A DNA stretch of 42,660 bases from Bacteroidota bacterium (GCA_017303995.1 JAFLBE010000037.1:1-42660); one strand, 5' to 3'; positions 34,069 through 42,464 are shown, numbered from the stretch's first letter. The notes: generated by a model from the sequence alone, not told the origin. Numbers and translations are program-made.

Positions 34069-34830
34069 TTGGATTTATTTTTTCTTCCGCCTGTTCATAT
34101 TCTCCTCCTTCTTTGTCTGGTTGCATTTGTTGCCGGGTATTTTGATGCCATGGCTGGCGGATCTGGCCTGATCACGCTTCCTGCTCTTCTTCTTGCCGGC
34201 TTACCTGCCCAGTTTGCTCTCGGAACCAATAAACTTCAGTCTAATTTTGGAAGTATGACCTCGTCAATTGTTTATTGGCGCCACGGACTCATATACCGGC
34301 AAACCCGGCTTTGGATGTTCCCGATTGCTTTTGCAGCTTCCTTTACCGGTTGCTATACCGTACTTCATATTGATCCGGTTGATATGAGCAAAATTATTGC
34401 CGTTGCCCTTGTCATCATTGCAGGTTACTTCCTGCTTCATAAAGATAAAGTTGAAACGGCTGTTGAACCTGAGTTTCCTGTGGCTGCCATGATTTTAGCA
34501 CCTCTGATCATTGGCTTTTACGATGGTTTTCTCGGACCCGGAACCGGCTCTTTTCTGATTTTTATCATGCTGCACTTTTTCAAAATGGATTATATTCACT
34601 CGGCAGCCAACGGAAAGTTTATCAATTGGGGATCCAATCTGGGTGCTGTAACCGGATTTCTGATTTTCAATAAAGTGTATATCCTGCTGGGATTGTGTAT
34701 GGGCGTTTTCATGTTTGCAGGTGCCCGTCTCGGTTCCTGGACGGCAATCCGTCACGGAAGCCGTGTGATCAAACCCCTTGTTGTGACCGTCTCTTTGCTG
34801 ATGGTTGCCAAATTACTATTCCAAAATTGA
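34069..34830 (+). CDS. TSUP (TauE/SafE) family permease, YfcA-like (copy 2)
   Basis: A 253-aa membrane protein with the duplicated TSUP fold: GYFDAMAGGSGLITLPALLLAGLPAQFALGTNKLQS at the start and GFYDGFLGPGTGSFLIFIMLHF in the middle, closer to YfcA than to the other permease in this window. It starts at a TTG with GGA 8 bp upstream, the only start that keeps the first membrane segment. It probably transports a small sulfur-containing or organic anion. The PCC-domain gene follows 60 bp downstream. Confidence 0.9.
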   Translation: MDLFFLPPVHILLLLCLVAFVAGYFDAMAGGSGLITLPALLLAGLPAQFALGTNKLQSNFGSMTSSIVYWRHGLIYRQTRLWMFPIAFAASFTGCYTVLHIDPVDMSKIIAVALVIIAGYFLLHKDKVETAVEPEFPVAAMILAPLIIGFYDGFLGPGTGSFLIFIMLHFFKMDYIHSAANGKFINWGSNLGAVTGFLIFNKVYILLGLCMGVFMFAGARLGSWTAIRHGSRVIKPLVVTVSLLMVAKLLFQN

Positions 34831-34890
34831 TTGAAGTCTGGAAATTAAATATATTTCTGTTTGGTTTATACCTAAAAGAAGGGTTCTGAT

Positions 34891-35316
34891 TTGCAAAAAC
34901 TGACTCCCCGGGAAATTTATCCCTTAGTTGTTCGTCTTGATGAAGATTTACTCGAATCTATTCAGGCATTTGCAACTGCCAACCAAATTTTCGCCGGCCG
35001 GTTTTCTGGAACCGGATTACTGAAAAATGTGACACTTGGGTACTTTCATCAGGTTGAAAAAGAAACTACGGTTTTAAAAATGAACCGAACGATGGAACTT
35101 GTTAGTATAAAAGGTGACATTTCTGAAAAAAATGGAGTTCCGGTCATTTCAGGGAAAGTCATAGTTGCTGATTCTGAACACAAACTCAGTGGTGGCGCCC
35201 TTTCTCCCGGAACCAAAGTTTTTAATGCAGAACTATTTATCGAAGTGTTTGATGGGGGTCCGCTGAAACGTGGATTTGACCCCAATACCGGACTTAGTCT
35301 CTGGTCTGAAGTGTAA
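34891..35316 (+). CDS. PCC/DUF296 domain protein
   Basis: A 141-aa PCC (plant and prokaryote conserved, DUF296) domain protein. Evidence: VVRLDEDLLESIQAFA, GRFSGTGLLKNVTLGYF, MELVSIKGDIS, and LSGGALSPGTKVFNAELFIE near the end. The fold forms trimers; some members carry an AT-hook and bind DNA, but none is seen here. It starts at TTG after GAAGGG. The aldehyde dehydrogenase gene starts only 12 bp after its stop, so the two are co-transcribed. Function unknown. Confidence 0.88.
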   Translation: MQKLTPREIYPLVVRLDEDLLESIQAFATANQIFAGRFSGTGLLKNVTLGYFHQVEKETTVLKMNRTMELVSIKGDISEKNGVPVISGKVIVADSEHKLSGGALSPGTKVFNAELFIEVFDGGPLKRGFDPNTGLSLWSEV

Positions 35317-35328
35317 AAAGGAGCTTTC

Positions 35329-37056
35329 ATGGAACTCAGCGCCGATTTAAGGTCGATTCAGCAGGCCAGAGATTTTCTGGAAATGGCTTCAAAAGCCCAG
35401 CAGATTTACAAAGAATTCACTCAGGAACAGGTGGATAAAATTGTAAAAGCAATGGCTGAAGCCGGTGAAGCTGCCAGTGAAAAACTGGCGAAGCTTGCCG
35501 TTGAAAATACCAAAATGGGTCGCTTCGAAGATAAAATCCTGAAAAATAAGTTTGCTACCCGGAATGTTTACGAATCAGTCAAAGATTTAAAAACGGTCGG
35601 GATTGTTCACAAATCTGCTGACGGAAAAGTGTGGGAAGTTGCCGAACCGATGGGTGTTATTGCAGCACTTATCCCAACTACTAATCCGACTTCAACGGCG
35701 CTTTACAAGGCAATTATTGCCCTGAAATCAAGAAATGCAATTGTCATGGCTCCCCACCCGAAGGCAATTTTGTGTACGCTTGAATCTGTAAATGTTGTGC
35801 GTGATGCTGCAGAACGGGCCGGTGCTCCCAAAGGACTTATTCATTGCATGACCGAAGTTTCCATTGTGGGAACTGAAGAACTCATGCGGCACAAATTGAC
35901 CAATGTGATTCTTGCAACCGGTTCAAGTGCCATGGTAAAAGCTGCACAATCAACCGGGAAACCTGCGTATGGCGTTGGTTCAGGCAATGTTCCCAGTTAT
36001 GTAGACCGTACTGCAAAATTAGACAAAGCCATCAGGGATATTATTTCTAGTTGTTCATTTGATAATGGAACCCTTTGCTCGACTGAACGATCCATTATTG
36101 TTGATGCACCGGTTAAAGCTCAGGTTTTAGACTTGCTGAAAAAATACAAAGCAGCCTTTCTTTCCGCTGAAGACACGAAAAAACTTGAGAAATACGCCGT
36201 TCCCGGCGGAAAACTAAACCCAGATGTTGTGGGTCAGCTTGCAGTAAAAATTGCTCAGGGCGCTGGAATTTCAGTTCCTGCAGATACACGGGTTCTGGTT
36301 GCCGAAATCCAGAAGGTTGGAAAAGAAGACCCGCTTTCGATGGAAACACTGTCGCCGATCTTGTCCTTTTTTACGGTGAATGGCTGGCAGGAAGGATGTG
36401 AACGGTCCATGCAGATTCTCAATTTTGGCGGAATCGGGCATACAATGTCACTTCACTCATCCGACGAAAAAGTAATCACTGAATTTGCACTTAAAAAACC
36501 CGCGATGCGTATTGTGGTGAATTCGATGTCATCACTTGGTGCAGTTGGTTTTACAACAAACCTTCCACCAGCCCTGACTTTGGGTTGCGGAACCTGGGGC
36601 GGAAGTATCACCGCTGACAATATCACACCGGTTCATTTGTTAAACATCAAACGAATCGCATTTGAAACACGGGAATATACGGCTAATTGGATGGGAACTT
36701 CTTCCACAAAATCCATTTCAGCAAAAGAGGAGACAACGGTGAGCAAAGTTAAACGGCCAGAGCCTTATCTGACTCCCTACAAACCTAAAGCAAACAGAGA
36801 AGTTGTTGAAGGTAAATCAACTCAAGTTCAACCGATTTTAACACCGGTTAGAACATCTGAACCCGTTCATTCCTGGATTGAAGAGATTGAAGACCGCATC
36901 CGTTCAAAAGCGGGAAATGTACATCCACCTAAAGAAGAAAAACCGGTTGCAAAACCTGAAATCCGGACCGAAGCAAAACCAGTAAAAGTGACCGAATCAC
37001 TTCCGATTTCTGATGACTCAATTTCAAATCTGATCAAAAAATTTTCTAAGTCCTGA
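35329..37056 (+). CDS. CoA-acylating aldehyde dehydrogenase (EutE/PduP-like) with C-terminal tail
   Basis: A 575-aa enzyme converting an aldehyde, CoA and NAD+ to acyl-CoA. Residues about 1-455 form the aldehyde dehydrogenase core: PTTNPTSTALYKAIIALKSR, ATGSSAMVKAA, the catalytic Cys250 in FDNGTLCSTERS, and LTLGCGTWGGSITADNI, closest to EutE/AdhE-type enzymes. Residues 460-575 are an added Lys/Pro/Glu-rich tail with two short amphipathic helices, near 513-527 (VHSWIEEIEDRIRSK) and 562-574 (DDSISNLIKKF), the layout expected of a microcompartment encapsulation peptide. No shell gene is in the window. AAGGAG precedes the ATG. Confidence 0.92.
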   Translation: MELSADLRSIQQARDFLEMASKAQQIYKEFTQEQVDKIVKAMAEAGEAASEKLAKLAVENTKMGRFEDKILKNKFATRNVYESVKDLKTVGIVHKSADGKVWEVAEPMGVIAALIPTTNPTSTALYKAIIALKSRNAIVMAPHPKAILCTLESVNVVRDAAERAGAPKGLIHCMTEVSIVGTEELMRHKLTNVILATGSSAMVKAAQSTGKPAYGVGSGNVPSYVDRTAKLDKAIRDIISSCSFDNGTLCSTERSIIVDAPVKAQVLDLLKKYKAAFLSAEDTKKLEKYAVPGGKLNPDVVGQLAVKIAQGAGISVPADTRVLVAEIQKVGKEDPLSMETLSPILSFFTVNGWQEGCERSMQILNFGGIGHTMSLHSSDEKVITEFALKKPAMRIVVNSMSSLGAVGFTTNLPPALTLGCGTWGGSITADNITPVHLLNIKRIAFETREYTANWMGTSSTKSISAKEETTVSKVKRPEPYLTPYKPKANREVVEGKSTQVQPILTPVRTSEPVHSWIEEIEDRIRSKAGNVHPPKEEKPVAKPEIRTEAKPVKVTESLPISDDSISNLIKKFSKS

Positions 37057-37239
37057 CCAGACGTTATGGGCAAGTTTGAAAAACGACACGGAGGACAAAA
37101 ACAAGTAACGACAAATATTTTACCAAGACTTCTTAACTTACGACAGACAATATAAATTAAAATGGAGACAATATATCACAATAAAATTGAAGCGGTACAA
37201 AGCTAATTGAATTGGGAATAAACAAAAAAAGCAGATTAT

Positions 37240-37557
37240 ATGAACTGGATTTATTTGATTTTAGCAGGATTTTTTGAAATCGGTTGGCCATTGGGACTAA
37301 AACTATCCCAGACTATGCCTTCTAAAATCATGGGAATATTAATTGCAATAATTTCAATGAGTCTAAGCGGATTACTTTTATGGCTTGCTCAGAAAACAAT
37401 TCCGATTGGGACTGCTTATGCTGTATGGACTGGAATTGGGGCAGTCGGCACTTTGATAGTTGGAATAGTTTATTTTGGTGACTCAGCAAGTATCTGGAGA
37501 ATGTTAGCTGCTCTATTGATTGTAATAGGTATTGTCGGACTAAAGTTAGCCCATTAG
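37240..37557 (+). CDS. Small multidrug resistance (SMR) transporter, SugE/Gdx-type
   Basis: A 105-aa four-helix membrane transporter, the sole gene of cassette 1. Glu13 in the first helix (FFEIGWPLGLK) is the proton and substrate site of the family; Trp16 and GTAYAVWTGIGAVGT match the SugE/Gdx branch, which exports guanidinium, rather than the QacE/EmrE drug-export branch. It works as a dual-topology homodimer. No strong ribosome binding site; the 176 bp between the cassette boundary and the ATG are gene-free and may hold a promoter. A guanidine riboswitch was looked for there and not found. Confidence 0.92.
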   Translation: MNWIYLILAGFFEIGWPLGLKLSQTMPSKIMGILIAIISMSLSGLLLWLAQKTIPIGTAYAVWTGIGAVGTLIVGIVYFGDSASIWRMLAALLIVIGIVGLKLAH

Positions 37558-37593
37558 AAATAGAGAATGTATTGTTCTATGATAAAAAAACCA

Positions 37594-37723
37594 GCCCATA
37601 ACAGCAGCTACCCGCAAGCAGGGGTTTCGTGCATCGTAGGACAGTAAAGTAGTAAATTTGAAGAGCAGTTCTTCGTAGGAAATTCAGTGGTAAAAATCCC
37701 TGCCTGCGGGTAGCTGCAAACCG
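37594..37723 (+). other. attC site of cassette 1
   Basis: About 130 bp. The left arm runs GCCCATAAC then AGCAGCTACCCGCAAGCAGGG; the right arm ends CCCTGCCTGCGGGTAGCTGC, AAACC and G^TTATGTG. Nineteen of 20 bases in the inner arms pair, with an unpaired offset next to the core sites, as in attC hairpins. Core sites are CCATAAC (37596-37602) and GTTATGT (from 37723). Confidence 0.88.
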
Positions 37724-37750
37724 TTATGTGCCACTTAAAAACAGCTCCGA

Positions 37751-38569
37751 ATGAAACAGATAGTATTATATTTCCTGATTTTATTGACTTTTGATTTGTT
37801 TGGTCAAAAGATTGATTCGATTAACCTTAAATCCTACTATGGTGATTTTGTAGGCGGATTTAGTATTTACGATTTAAAGACTGATAATTATATTCAATAC
37901 AATCCGGAACATTGTAAAAAAAGGTTGTCACCTTGCTCAACATTTAAGATTCCAAACTCATTGATTGGGTTGGAAACGGGTGTGATTGCTGATACTGGAT
38001 TTATAATCAAATACGATAGTATTCTTCATCCAAAAGATTCGTTTCAATTGGCAAATGAGCCATTTAAACATTGGTATGAAGATTTATCTTTGAAAAGGGC
38101 ATTTAAATATTCTTGTGTTTGGTATTATCAGGAGTTGGCAAGGAGAGTTGGAAAAGAACAAATGCAAAAGAAAGTTAATGATTTGGATTATGGAAATAAA
38201 GATATATCAAGCGGATTAGATACTTATTGGCTTTGCGGTTCAATCCAGATTTCAATAAATGAACAAATTGAGTTTTTAAAAAAATTATATTTAAATAAAT
38301 TACAAGGATTTTCAGATAAAAATATTAATGCTGTAAAGAGCATAATGCTTTATGAGACTAATCCTGATTACAAATTGTATGGTAAAACGGGGACTGGCGA
38401 TTGTTGGGATAATAAAGTATTAGGTTGGTATGTAGGGTTTGTGGAGACTGAAACAGGAACGAAAATATTTGCAATGAATATAATTGTAAATGATTTCGGG
38501 GATTTAAAGAATAATTTTCGGATTGAGTTAACAAAGAAAATATTGAAAGATTTTAAAATAATAAAATAA
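37751..38569 (+). CDS. Class D (OXA-like) beta-lactamase family protein
   Basis: A 272-aa serine hydrolase with a signal peptide (residues 1 to about 19). Class D motifs are complete and in order: Ser63-Thr-Phe-Lys66, Ser121-Cys-Val123, Tyr147-Gly-Asn149, Trp160 (the residue that protects the carbamylated lysine) and Lys212-Thr-Gly. Length is normal for OXA enzymes. It should hydrolyse beta-lactams, though activity is inferred. It is the only gene of cassette 2, is markedly AT-rich compared with the flanking genes, and lacks a clear ribosome binding site. It begins 27 bp after the cassette boundary. Confidence 0.93.
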   Translation: MKQIVLYFLILLTFDLFGQKIDSINLKSYYGDFVGGFSIYDLKTDNYIQYNPEHCKKRLSPCSTFKIPNSLIGLETGVIADTGFIIKYDSILHPKDSFQLANEPFKHWYEDLSLKRAFKYSCVWYYQELARRVGKEQMQKKVNDLDYGNKDISSGLDTYWLCGSIQISINEQIEFLKKLYLNKLQGFSDKNINAVKSIMLYETNPDYKLYGKTGTGDCWDNKVLGWYVGFVETETGTKIFAMNIIVNDFGDLKNNFRIELTKKILKDFKIIK

Positions 38570-38571
38570 GC

Positions 38572-38697
38572 GGCACATAACACGTGGTATAAAAAATTGC
38601 CGGGACATTAGGTTATTTAAGGGTTTTAGCCCGCATCAAGTTCTTAACAGCTTGATAGGGAATCGCCCGCAAACGGCAACTTTTCATACCACCAACG
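38572..38697 (+). other. attC site of cassette 2
   Basis: About 126 bp. It opens GGCACATAAC; inner arm blocks GTGGTAT (38584-38590) and TTGCCG (38597-38602) pair with CGGCAA (38674-38679) and ATACCAC (38686-38692). It ends CCAACG^ATAACC; the sequence after G is flanking chromosome, not a TTRRRY core, because this is the last cassette. Confidence 0.82.
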
Positions 38698-38719
38698 ATA
38701 ACCAAACCATGAGGAAATT

Positions 38720-39697
38720 ATGAAAGCAATTATTCCGGTAGCCGGAATGGGAAGCCGGTTACGGCCCCATACGTACACCCTTCCAAAAGTGATGCTCTCT
38801 GTTGCCGGAAAACCCATCATCGGACACATTTTCGACAAACTGATTGAAGATGGCATTACCGAAGCCACTGTCATCATTGGCTACATGGGCGAAGTCATCG
38901 AAAAATATCTTCGGTCCCATTATTCAATCCCGATCGATTTTGTTGAACAAACAGAATTATTGGGTCTGGGTCACTCGATCTGGGTTGCACAACGGACGTT
39001 CAGTGATACCGAGCCGGTTTTCATTATTCTTGGCGATACGATTTTTGATGTTGATCTGAAAAAAGTGTTCAACTCAAAAGATTCATCACTGGGAGTGAAA
39101 TATGTTGAAGATCCCCGTCGTTTTGGTGTTGCCGAGGTTGAAAATGGCGTCATCAAAAAGTTGATTGAAAAACCGGAAAAACCAACTTCTCATCTGGCAA
39201 TGGTTGGGTTGTATTACATCACTAAACCGGCATTACTTAAAGAATCATTGAATTATCTTGTTGAAAATAACGTCAGAACGAAAAATGAATATCAGTTGAC
39301 TGATGCGCTTCAGCGGATGATCGAAGGTGGACATACTTTTACCACCTTCAATGTTGAAGGCTGGTATGATTGCGGAAAACCCGAAACTTTGCTTTCAACC
39401 AACCAGGTGTTACTGAGTATGAAGGCAGAAAAAGCTGAGCTTACCGGGTCGGTTGTCATTCCGCCGGTTTTCATACATCCTTCCGCACAAATTACACATT
39501 CTGTTATTGGTCCGAATGCATCTATTGGTGAAAATGCAGTTATAAAAAATTCCGTCATCAGAAATTCGATCATTGGTTCTGAAGCACGTGTAGACGCAAC
39601 GTTACTTGAAGAATCTATTGTTGGGAACGGTGCCTTGATTGCCGGCCGTTTCAGAAGAGTAAATGTTGGTGATATGACTGAACTTGATTTTAAATAA
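38720..39697 (+). CDS. Sugar-1-phosphate nucleotidyltransferase with left-handed beta-helix tail
   Basis: A 325-aa enzyme activating a sugar-1-phosphate with a nucleoside triphosphate. The nucleotide-binding start is GMGSRLRPHTYTLPKVMLSVAGKP; Asp in ILGDTIFDVD binds metal, and GLGHSIWVA and KLIEKPEKP are typical. The last 80 residues are hexapeptide repeats (IGPNASIGENAVI, IRNSIIGSEARV). The closest pattern is glucose-1-phosphate thymidylyltransferase or UDP-sugar pyrophosphorylase, not resolved further. GAGGAAATT precedes the ATG. The cassette insertion ends 22 bp before the start codon. Confidence 0.9.
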   Translation: MKAIIPVAGMGSRLRPHTYTLPKVMLSVAGKPIIGHIFDKLIEDGITEATVIIGYMGEVIEKYLRSHYSIPIDFVEQTELLGLGHSIWVAQRTFSDTEPVFIILGDTIFDVDLKKVFNSKDSSLGVKYVEDPRRFGVAEVENGVIKKLIEKPEKPTSHLAMVGLYYITKPALLKESLNYLVENNVRTKNEYQLTDALQRMIEGGHTFTTFNVEGWYDCGKPETLLSTNQVLLSMKAEKAELTGSVVIPPVFIHPSAQITHSVIGPNASIGENAVIKNSVIRNSIIGSEARVDATLLEESIVGNGALIAGRFRRVNVGDMTELDFK

Positions 39698-39728
39698 CAA
39701 TTAAAAATACAACAAACGGAGAAATACT

Positions 39729-40871
39729 ATGTCTTTTTTGTTTACATCGGAATCGGTCTCTGAAGGCCATCCGGACAAGGTGGCTGATCAGATTTCTGAT
39801 GCCATCCTCGATGAAATGCTGAAAGGTGACCCAAGTTCACGTGTTGCAGTTGAAACCCTCGTTACCACCGGGTTGGTGGTCATTGCAGGTGAAGTGACGA
39901 CCAAAACTTATGTCGATTTTCAGGACGTGGTCAGAAAAACGATTAAAAGAATTGGCTACACCAAATCTGAATATAAGTTTGAAGCTGATTCCTGCGGAAT
40001 CCTGAATGCCATCCATCAGCAGTCACCTGATATTTCTCAGGGAGTTGATACCGGTGGAGCAGGTGATCAGGGAATGATGTTCGGGTATGCCTGCGATGAG
40101 ACTGATAGTTACATGCCTGCACCGATTTACTGGGCACATAAACTGGTTGAAAGACTGGCCTACATCCGTAAAAATGAATCCATCATGAATTATCTGCGTC
40201 CTGACTCAAAAAGCCAGGTTACCGTTGAATATTCTGAGCGTGGAAAAATCAAACGCGTTCACACCGTCGTGATTTCTACTCAGCATGATGGTGACGTGAA
40301 TCAGGCAACGATTAAAGAAGATTGTATCAAAAATGTAATTGCTGAAGTTATTCCTGCAAAATATCTTGATGATAAAACGATTTATCACGTGAATCCGACC
40401 GGCCGTTTTGAAATTGGTGGTCCACACGGTGATTCTGGTCTGACAGGACGTAAAATTATCGTGGATACCTACGGTGGCCGTGCTGCACACGGTGGCGGTG
40501 CTTTTTCAGGAAAAGATCCATCGAAAGTTGACCGTTCTGCAGCCTATGCTGCCCGTCATATTGCGAAAAACGTGGTTGCTGCCGGTCTTGCAAAAGAATG
40601 TCAGGTTCAGGTTGCCTACGCTATCGGAGTTGCCCAACCCGTTTCTATTCTGGTTGAAACTTTCGGAACCAACACCGTTCCAGAGGATAAAATCTCAAAG
40701 GCAATCATCGAACTTTTCGATATGACACCGAAGGGAATTATTGATCGTTTGGATCTGAAAAAGCCAAAATATCTAAAAACCGCTGCCTACGGACACTTTG
40801 GCCGCAACGGCGAAGAATTTACCTGGGAAAAACTCGACTTCGTTGAAAAATTGAAGGCTGCGGTGAAGTAA
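39729..40871 (+). CDS. metK: S-adenosylmethionine synthetase
   Basis: A 380-aa enzyme making SAM from methionine and ATP. All signature regions are present: [21 protein letters not shown] (residues 4-24), [12 protein letters not shown] and the phosphate-binding [21 protein letters not shown] precedes the ATG. It lies 31 bp after the nucleotidyltransferase and 276 bp before ahcY on the same strand. No SAM riboswitch is evident in its short leader. It closes the methyl cycle with ahcY. Confidence 0.97.
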   Translation: MSFLFTSESVSEGHPDKVADQISDAILDEMLKGDPSSRVAVETLVTTGLVVIAGEVTTKTYVDFQDVVRKTIKRIGYTKSEYKFEADSCGILNAIHQQSPDISQGVDTGGAGDQGMMFGYACDETDSYMPAPIYWAHKLVERLAYIRKNESIMNYLRPDSKSQVTVEYSERGKIKRVHTVVISTQHDGDVNQATIKEDCIKNVIAEVIPAKYLDDKTIYHVNPTGRFEIGGPHGDSGLTGRKIIVDTYGGRAAHGGGAFSGKDPSKVDRSAAYAARHIAKNVVAAGLAKECQVQVAYAIGVAQPVSILVETFGTNTVPEDKISKAIIELFDMTPKGIIDRLDLKKPKYLKTAAYGHFGRNGEEFTWEKLDFVEKLKAAVK

Positions 40872-40940
40872 TTCCGGAACCCGACAGGAAGAAAATCCTG
40901 TTTGTTCTGGTGAAAACGTATTATGTAACAGGAAATAAGT

Positions 40941-41005
40941 TCCCCTCCTTTTTTAAAGGAGGGGTGTCCCATCCCGTAAGCGGGATCGGGACGGGGTGGT
41001 TTTTG
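40941..41005. repeat. Bi-hairpin dispersed element (copy 3)
   Basis: CCCCTCC..GGAGGGG (40942-40964) followed by CCCATCCCGTAAGCGGGATCGGG and GACGGGGTGGTT. It is the opposite orientation of the element near 9722 and lies between metK and ahcY. Confidence 0.8.
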
Positions 41006-41020
41006 ATCGTTTAAAATTCT

Positions 41021-41066
41021 TCATCCTTCGATACAATCCGGCAAAAGCCGGATCACTCAGGATGAC
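41021..41066. repeat. TCATCC...GGATGA palindromic element
   Basis: Starts TTCATCCTTCG, contains ATCCGGC-AAAA-GCCGGAT and closes CAGGATGAC. Same style as the TCATCCC hairpins at 12651 and 14761. Confidence 0.65.
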
Positions 41067-41147
41067 AATTCACTGATCACCCCTTTTCCAAATCTGCAGA
41101 AAAACAATTCTGCAAAGACATTTAAAAAAATAAATAAGGAAAAAAAC

Positions 41148-42464
41148 ATGTTAGATGCTGAAGTAAAAAAACTGCCGTTCAAGGTGAAAGACATCACGCT
41201 GGCAGAGTGGGGCCGGAAGGAAATTCAACTGGCAGAAGCAGAAATGCCCGGATTAATGGCTCTCCGTGCTGAATATGGCGCAACCAAACCTCTCAAAGGT
41301 GCCCGTATTGCCGGATGTCTGCACATGACCATCCAAACAGCCGTTTTAATTGAAACACTTGCTGAACTGGGTGCTGATGTTACCTGGTCTTCCTGCAATA
41401 TTTTCTCTACCCAGGATCATGCTGCTGCTGCAATTGCGGCTGCCGGAATTCCGGTTTATGCCTGGAAGGGTATGAACGCTGAAGAGTTCGACTGGTGTAT
41501 TGAGCAAACCCTGTTTTTCCCTGACGGACAGCCACTGAATATGATTCTTGACGATGGCGGTGATCTTACCAATCTCGTACTTGATAAATATCCTGAGCTT
41601 TCTGCAGGAATTCGTGGTCTTTCAGAAGAAACCACTACCGGTGTTCACCGTTTATATGAGCGGATGAAAAACGGAACACTCACCATGCCTGCGATCAACG
41701 TGAATGATTCGGTAACCAAGTCAAAGTTTGACAATAAATACGGTTGCCGTGAATCTTTGGTTGATGCTATCCGCCGTGCAACTGATTTGATGCTTGCTGG
41801 AAAAGTTGCTGTTGTTGCCGGATTTGGTGATGTGGGTAAAGGTTCCGCTGAATCTCTCCGTCATGCCGGTGTTCGGGTTATCGTAACTGAAATTGACCCG
41901 ATCTGTGCACTTCAGGCTGCGATGGAAGGCTTTGAAGTTAAGACGATGGACACTGCCGTTCTCGAGGCTGATATTATTGTAACCGCTACCGGAAACAAAG
42001 ACATCGTAAAACCCCGTCACTTCGAGAAAATGAAGGATAAGGCTGTGGTTTGTAACATCGGTCACTTCGATATTGAAATCGATATGGACTGGCTGAACAA
42101 CAAATCAGGTGCAAAGAAACTTGAGATTAAACCTCAGGTTGATAAATACACCCTGCCTAACGGCCGTGATGTCATCGTTCTTGCAGAAGGTCGTTTGGTA
42201 AACCTTGGTTGTGCTACCGGACACCCATCTTTTGTGATGTCGAATTCTTTTACCAATCAGACGATTGCCCAGATCGAACTTTGGCTGCATTCTGATAAGT
42301 ACGAGAATAAGGTTTATACCCTTCCGAAACATCTGGATGAAAAAGTTGCCCGTCTTCACCTGGCCAAACTGGGTGTTGAACTCGAAACCCTCTCAACCGA
42401 TCAGGCTGAATACATCGGTGTGACTGTTGCTGGTCCGTACAAACCGGAATATTACCGGTATTAA
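41148..42464 (+). CDS. ahcY: Adenosylhomocysteinase
   Basis: A 438-aa NAD-dependent SAH hydrolase that removes S-adenosylhomocysteine, the product inhibitor of methyltransferases. Motifs: [31 protein letters not shown], the NAD-binding [32 protein letters not shown] and the terminal KPEYYRY. AAGGAAA precedes the ATG. Its leader contains two palindromic repeats but no recognisable SAH riboswitch. An intrinsic terminator follows the stop. Confidence 0.97.
   Translation: MLDAEVKKLPFKVKDITLAEWGRKEIQLAEAEMPGLMALRAEYGATKPLKGARIAGCLHMTIQTAVLIETLAELGADVTWSSCNIFSTQDHAAAAIAAAGIPVYAWKGMNAEEFDWCIEQTLFFPDGQPLNMILDDGGDLTNLVLDKYPELSAGIRGLSEETTTGVHRLYERMKNGTLTMPAINVNDSVTKSKFDNKYGCRESLVDAIRRATDLMLAGKVAVVAGFGDVGKGSAESLRHAGVRVIVTEIDPICALQAAMEGFEVKTMDTAVLEADIIVTATGNKDIVKPRHFEKMKDKAVVCNIGHFDIEIDMDWLNNKSGAKKLEIKPQVDKYTLPNGRDVIVLAEGRLVNLGCATGHPSFVMSNSFTNQTIAQIELWLHSDKYENKVYTLPKHLDEKVARLHLAKLGVELETLSTDQAEYIGVTVAGPYKPEYYRY

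Larger units (their letters stand above)
37064..38697 (+). mobile_element. Two integron gene cassettes inserted at a secondary site (no integrase in view)
   Basis: Two cassettes in tandem: cassette 1 is 37064-37723 (SMR gene plus attC) and cassette 2 is 37724-38697 (class D beta-lactamase gene plus attC). The left junction is CAGACG^TTATGGGC and the right is CCAACG^ATAACC. Cassette 1 opens GTTATGGGC and its attC opens GCCCATAAC; cassette 2 opens GTTATGTGCC and its attC opens GGCACATAAC, exact reverse complements as expected of cassettes that circularise. The insert is visibly more AT-rich than its neighbours. No intI or attI is seen, so this is an integrase-less cluster of attC sites. Confidence 0.88.

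Noticed and set aside
37064-37239. Guanidine riboswitch before the SMR gene
   Set aside because: ACGA and ACGG tetramers occur, but they are not in the loops of paired hairpins as the guanidine-II class requires.
27025-38569. A beta-lactam resistance island combining the acylase and the class D enzyme
   Set aside because: The acylase-family gene is 8 kb away, has the base composition of its neighbours, and its family acts on many amides; there is no link to the cassettes.
40872-41147. SAH or SAM riboswitch before ahcY
   Set aside because: The structure seen is two dispersed palindromic repeats and a small CTGCAG..CTGCA hairpin; no riboswitch core was recognised.
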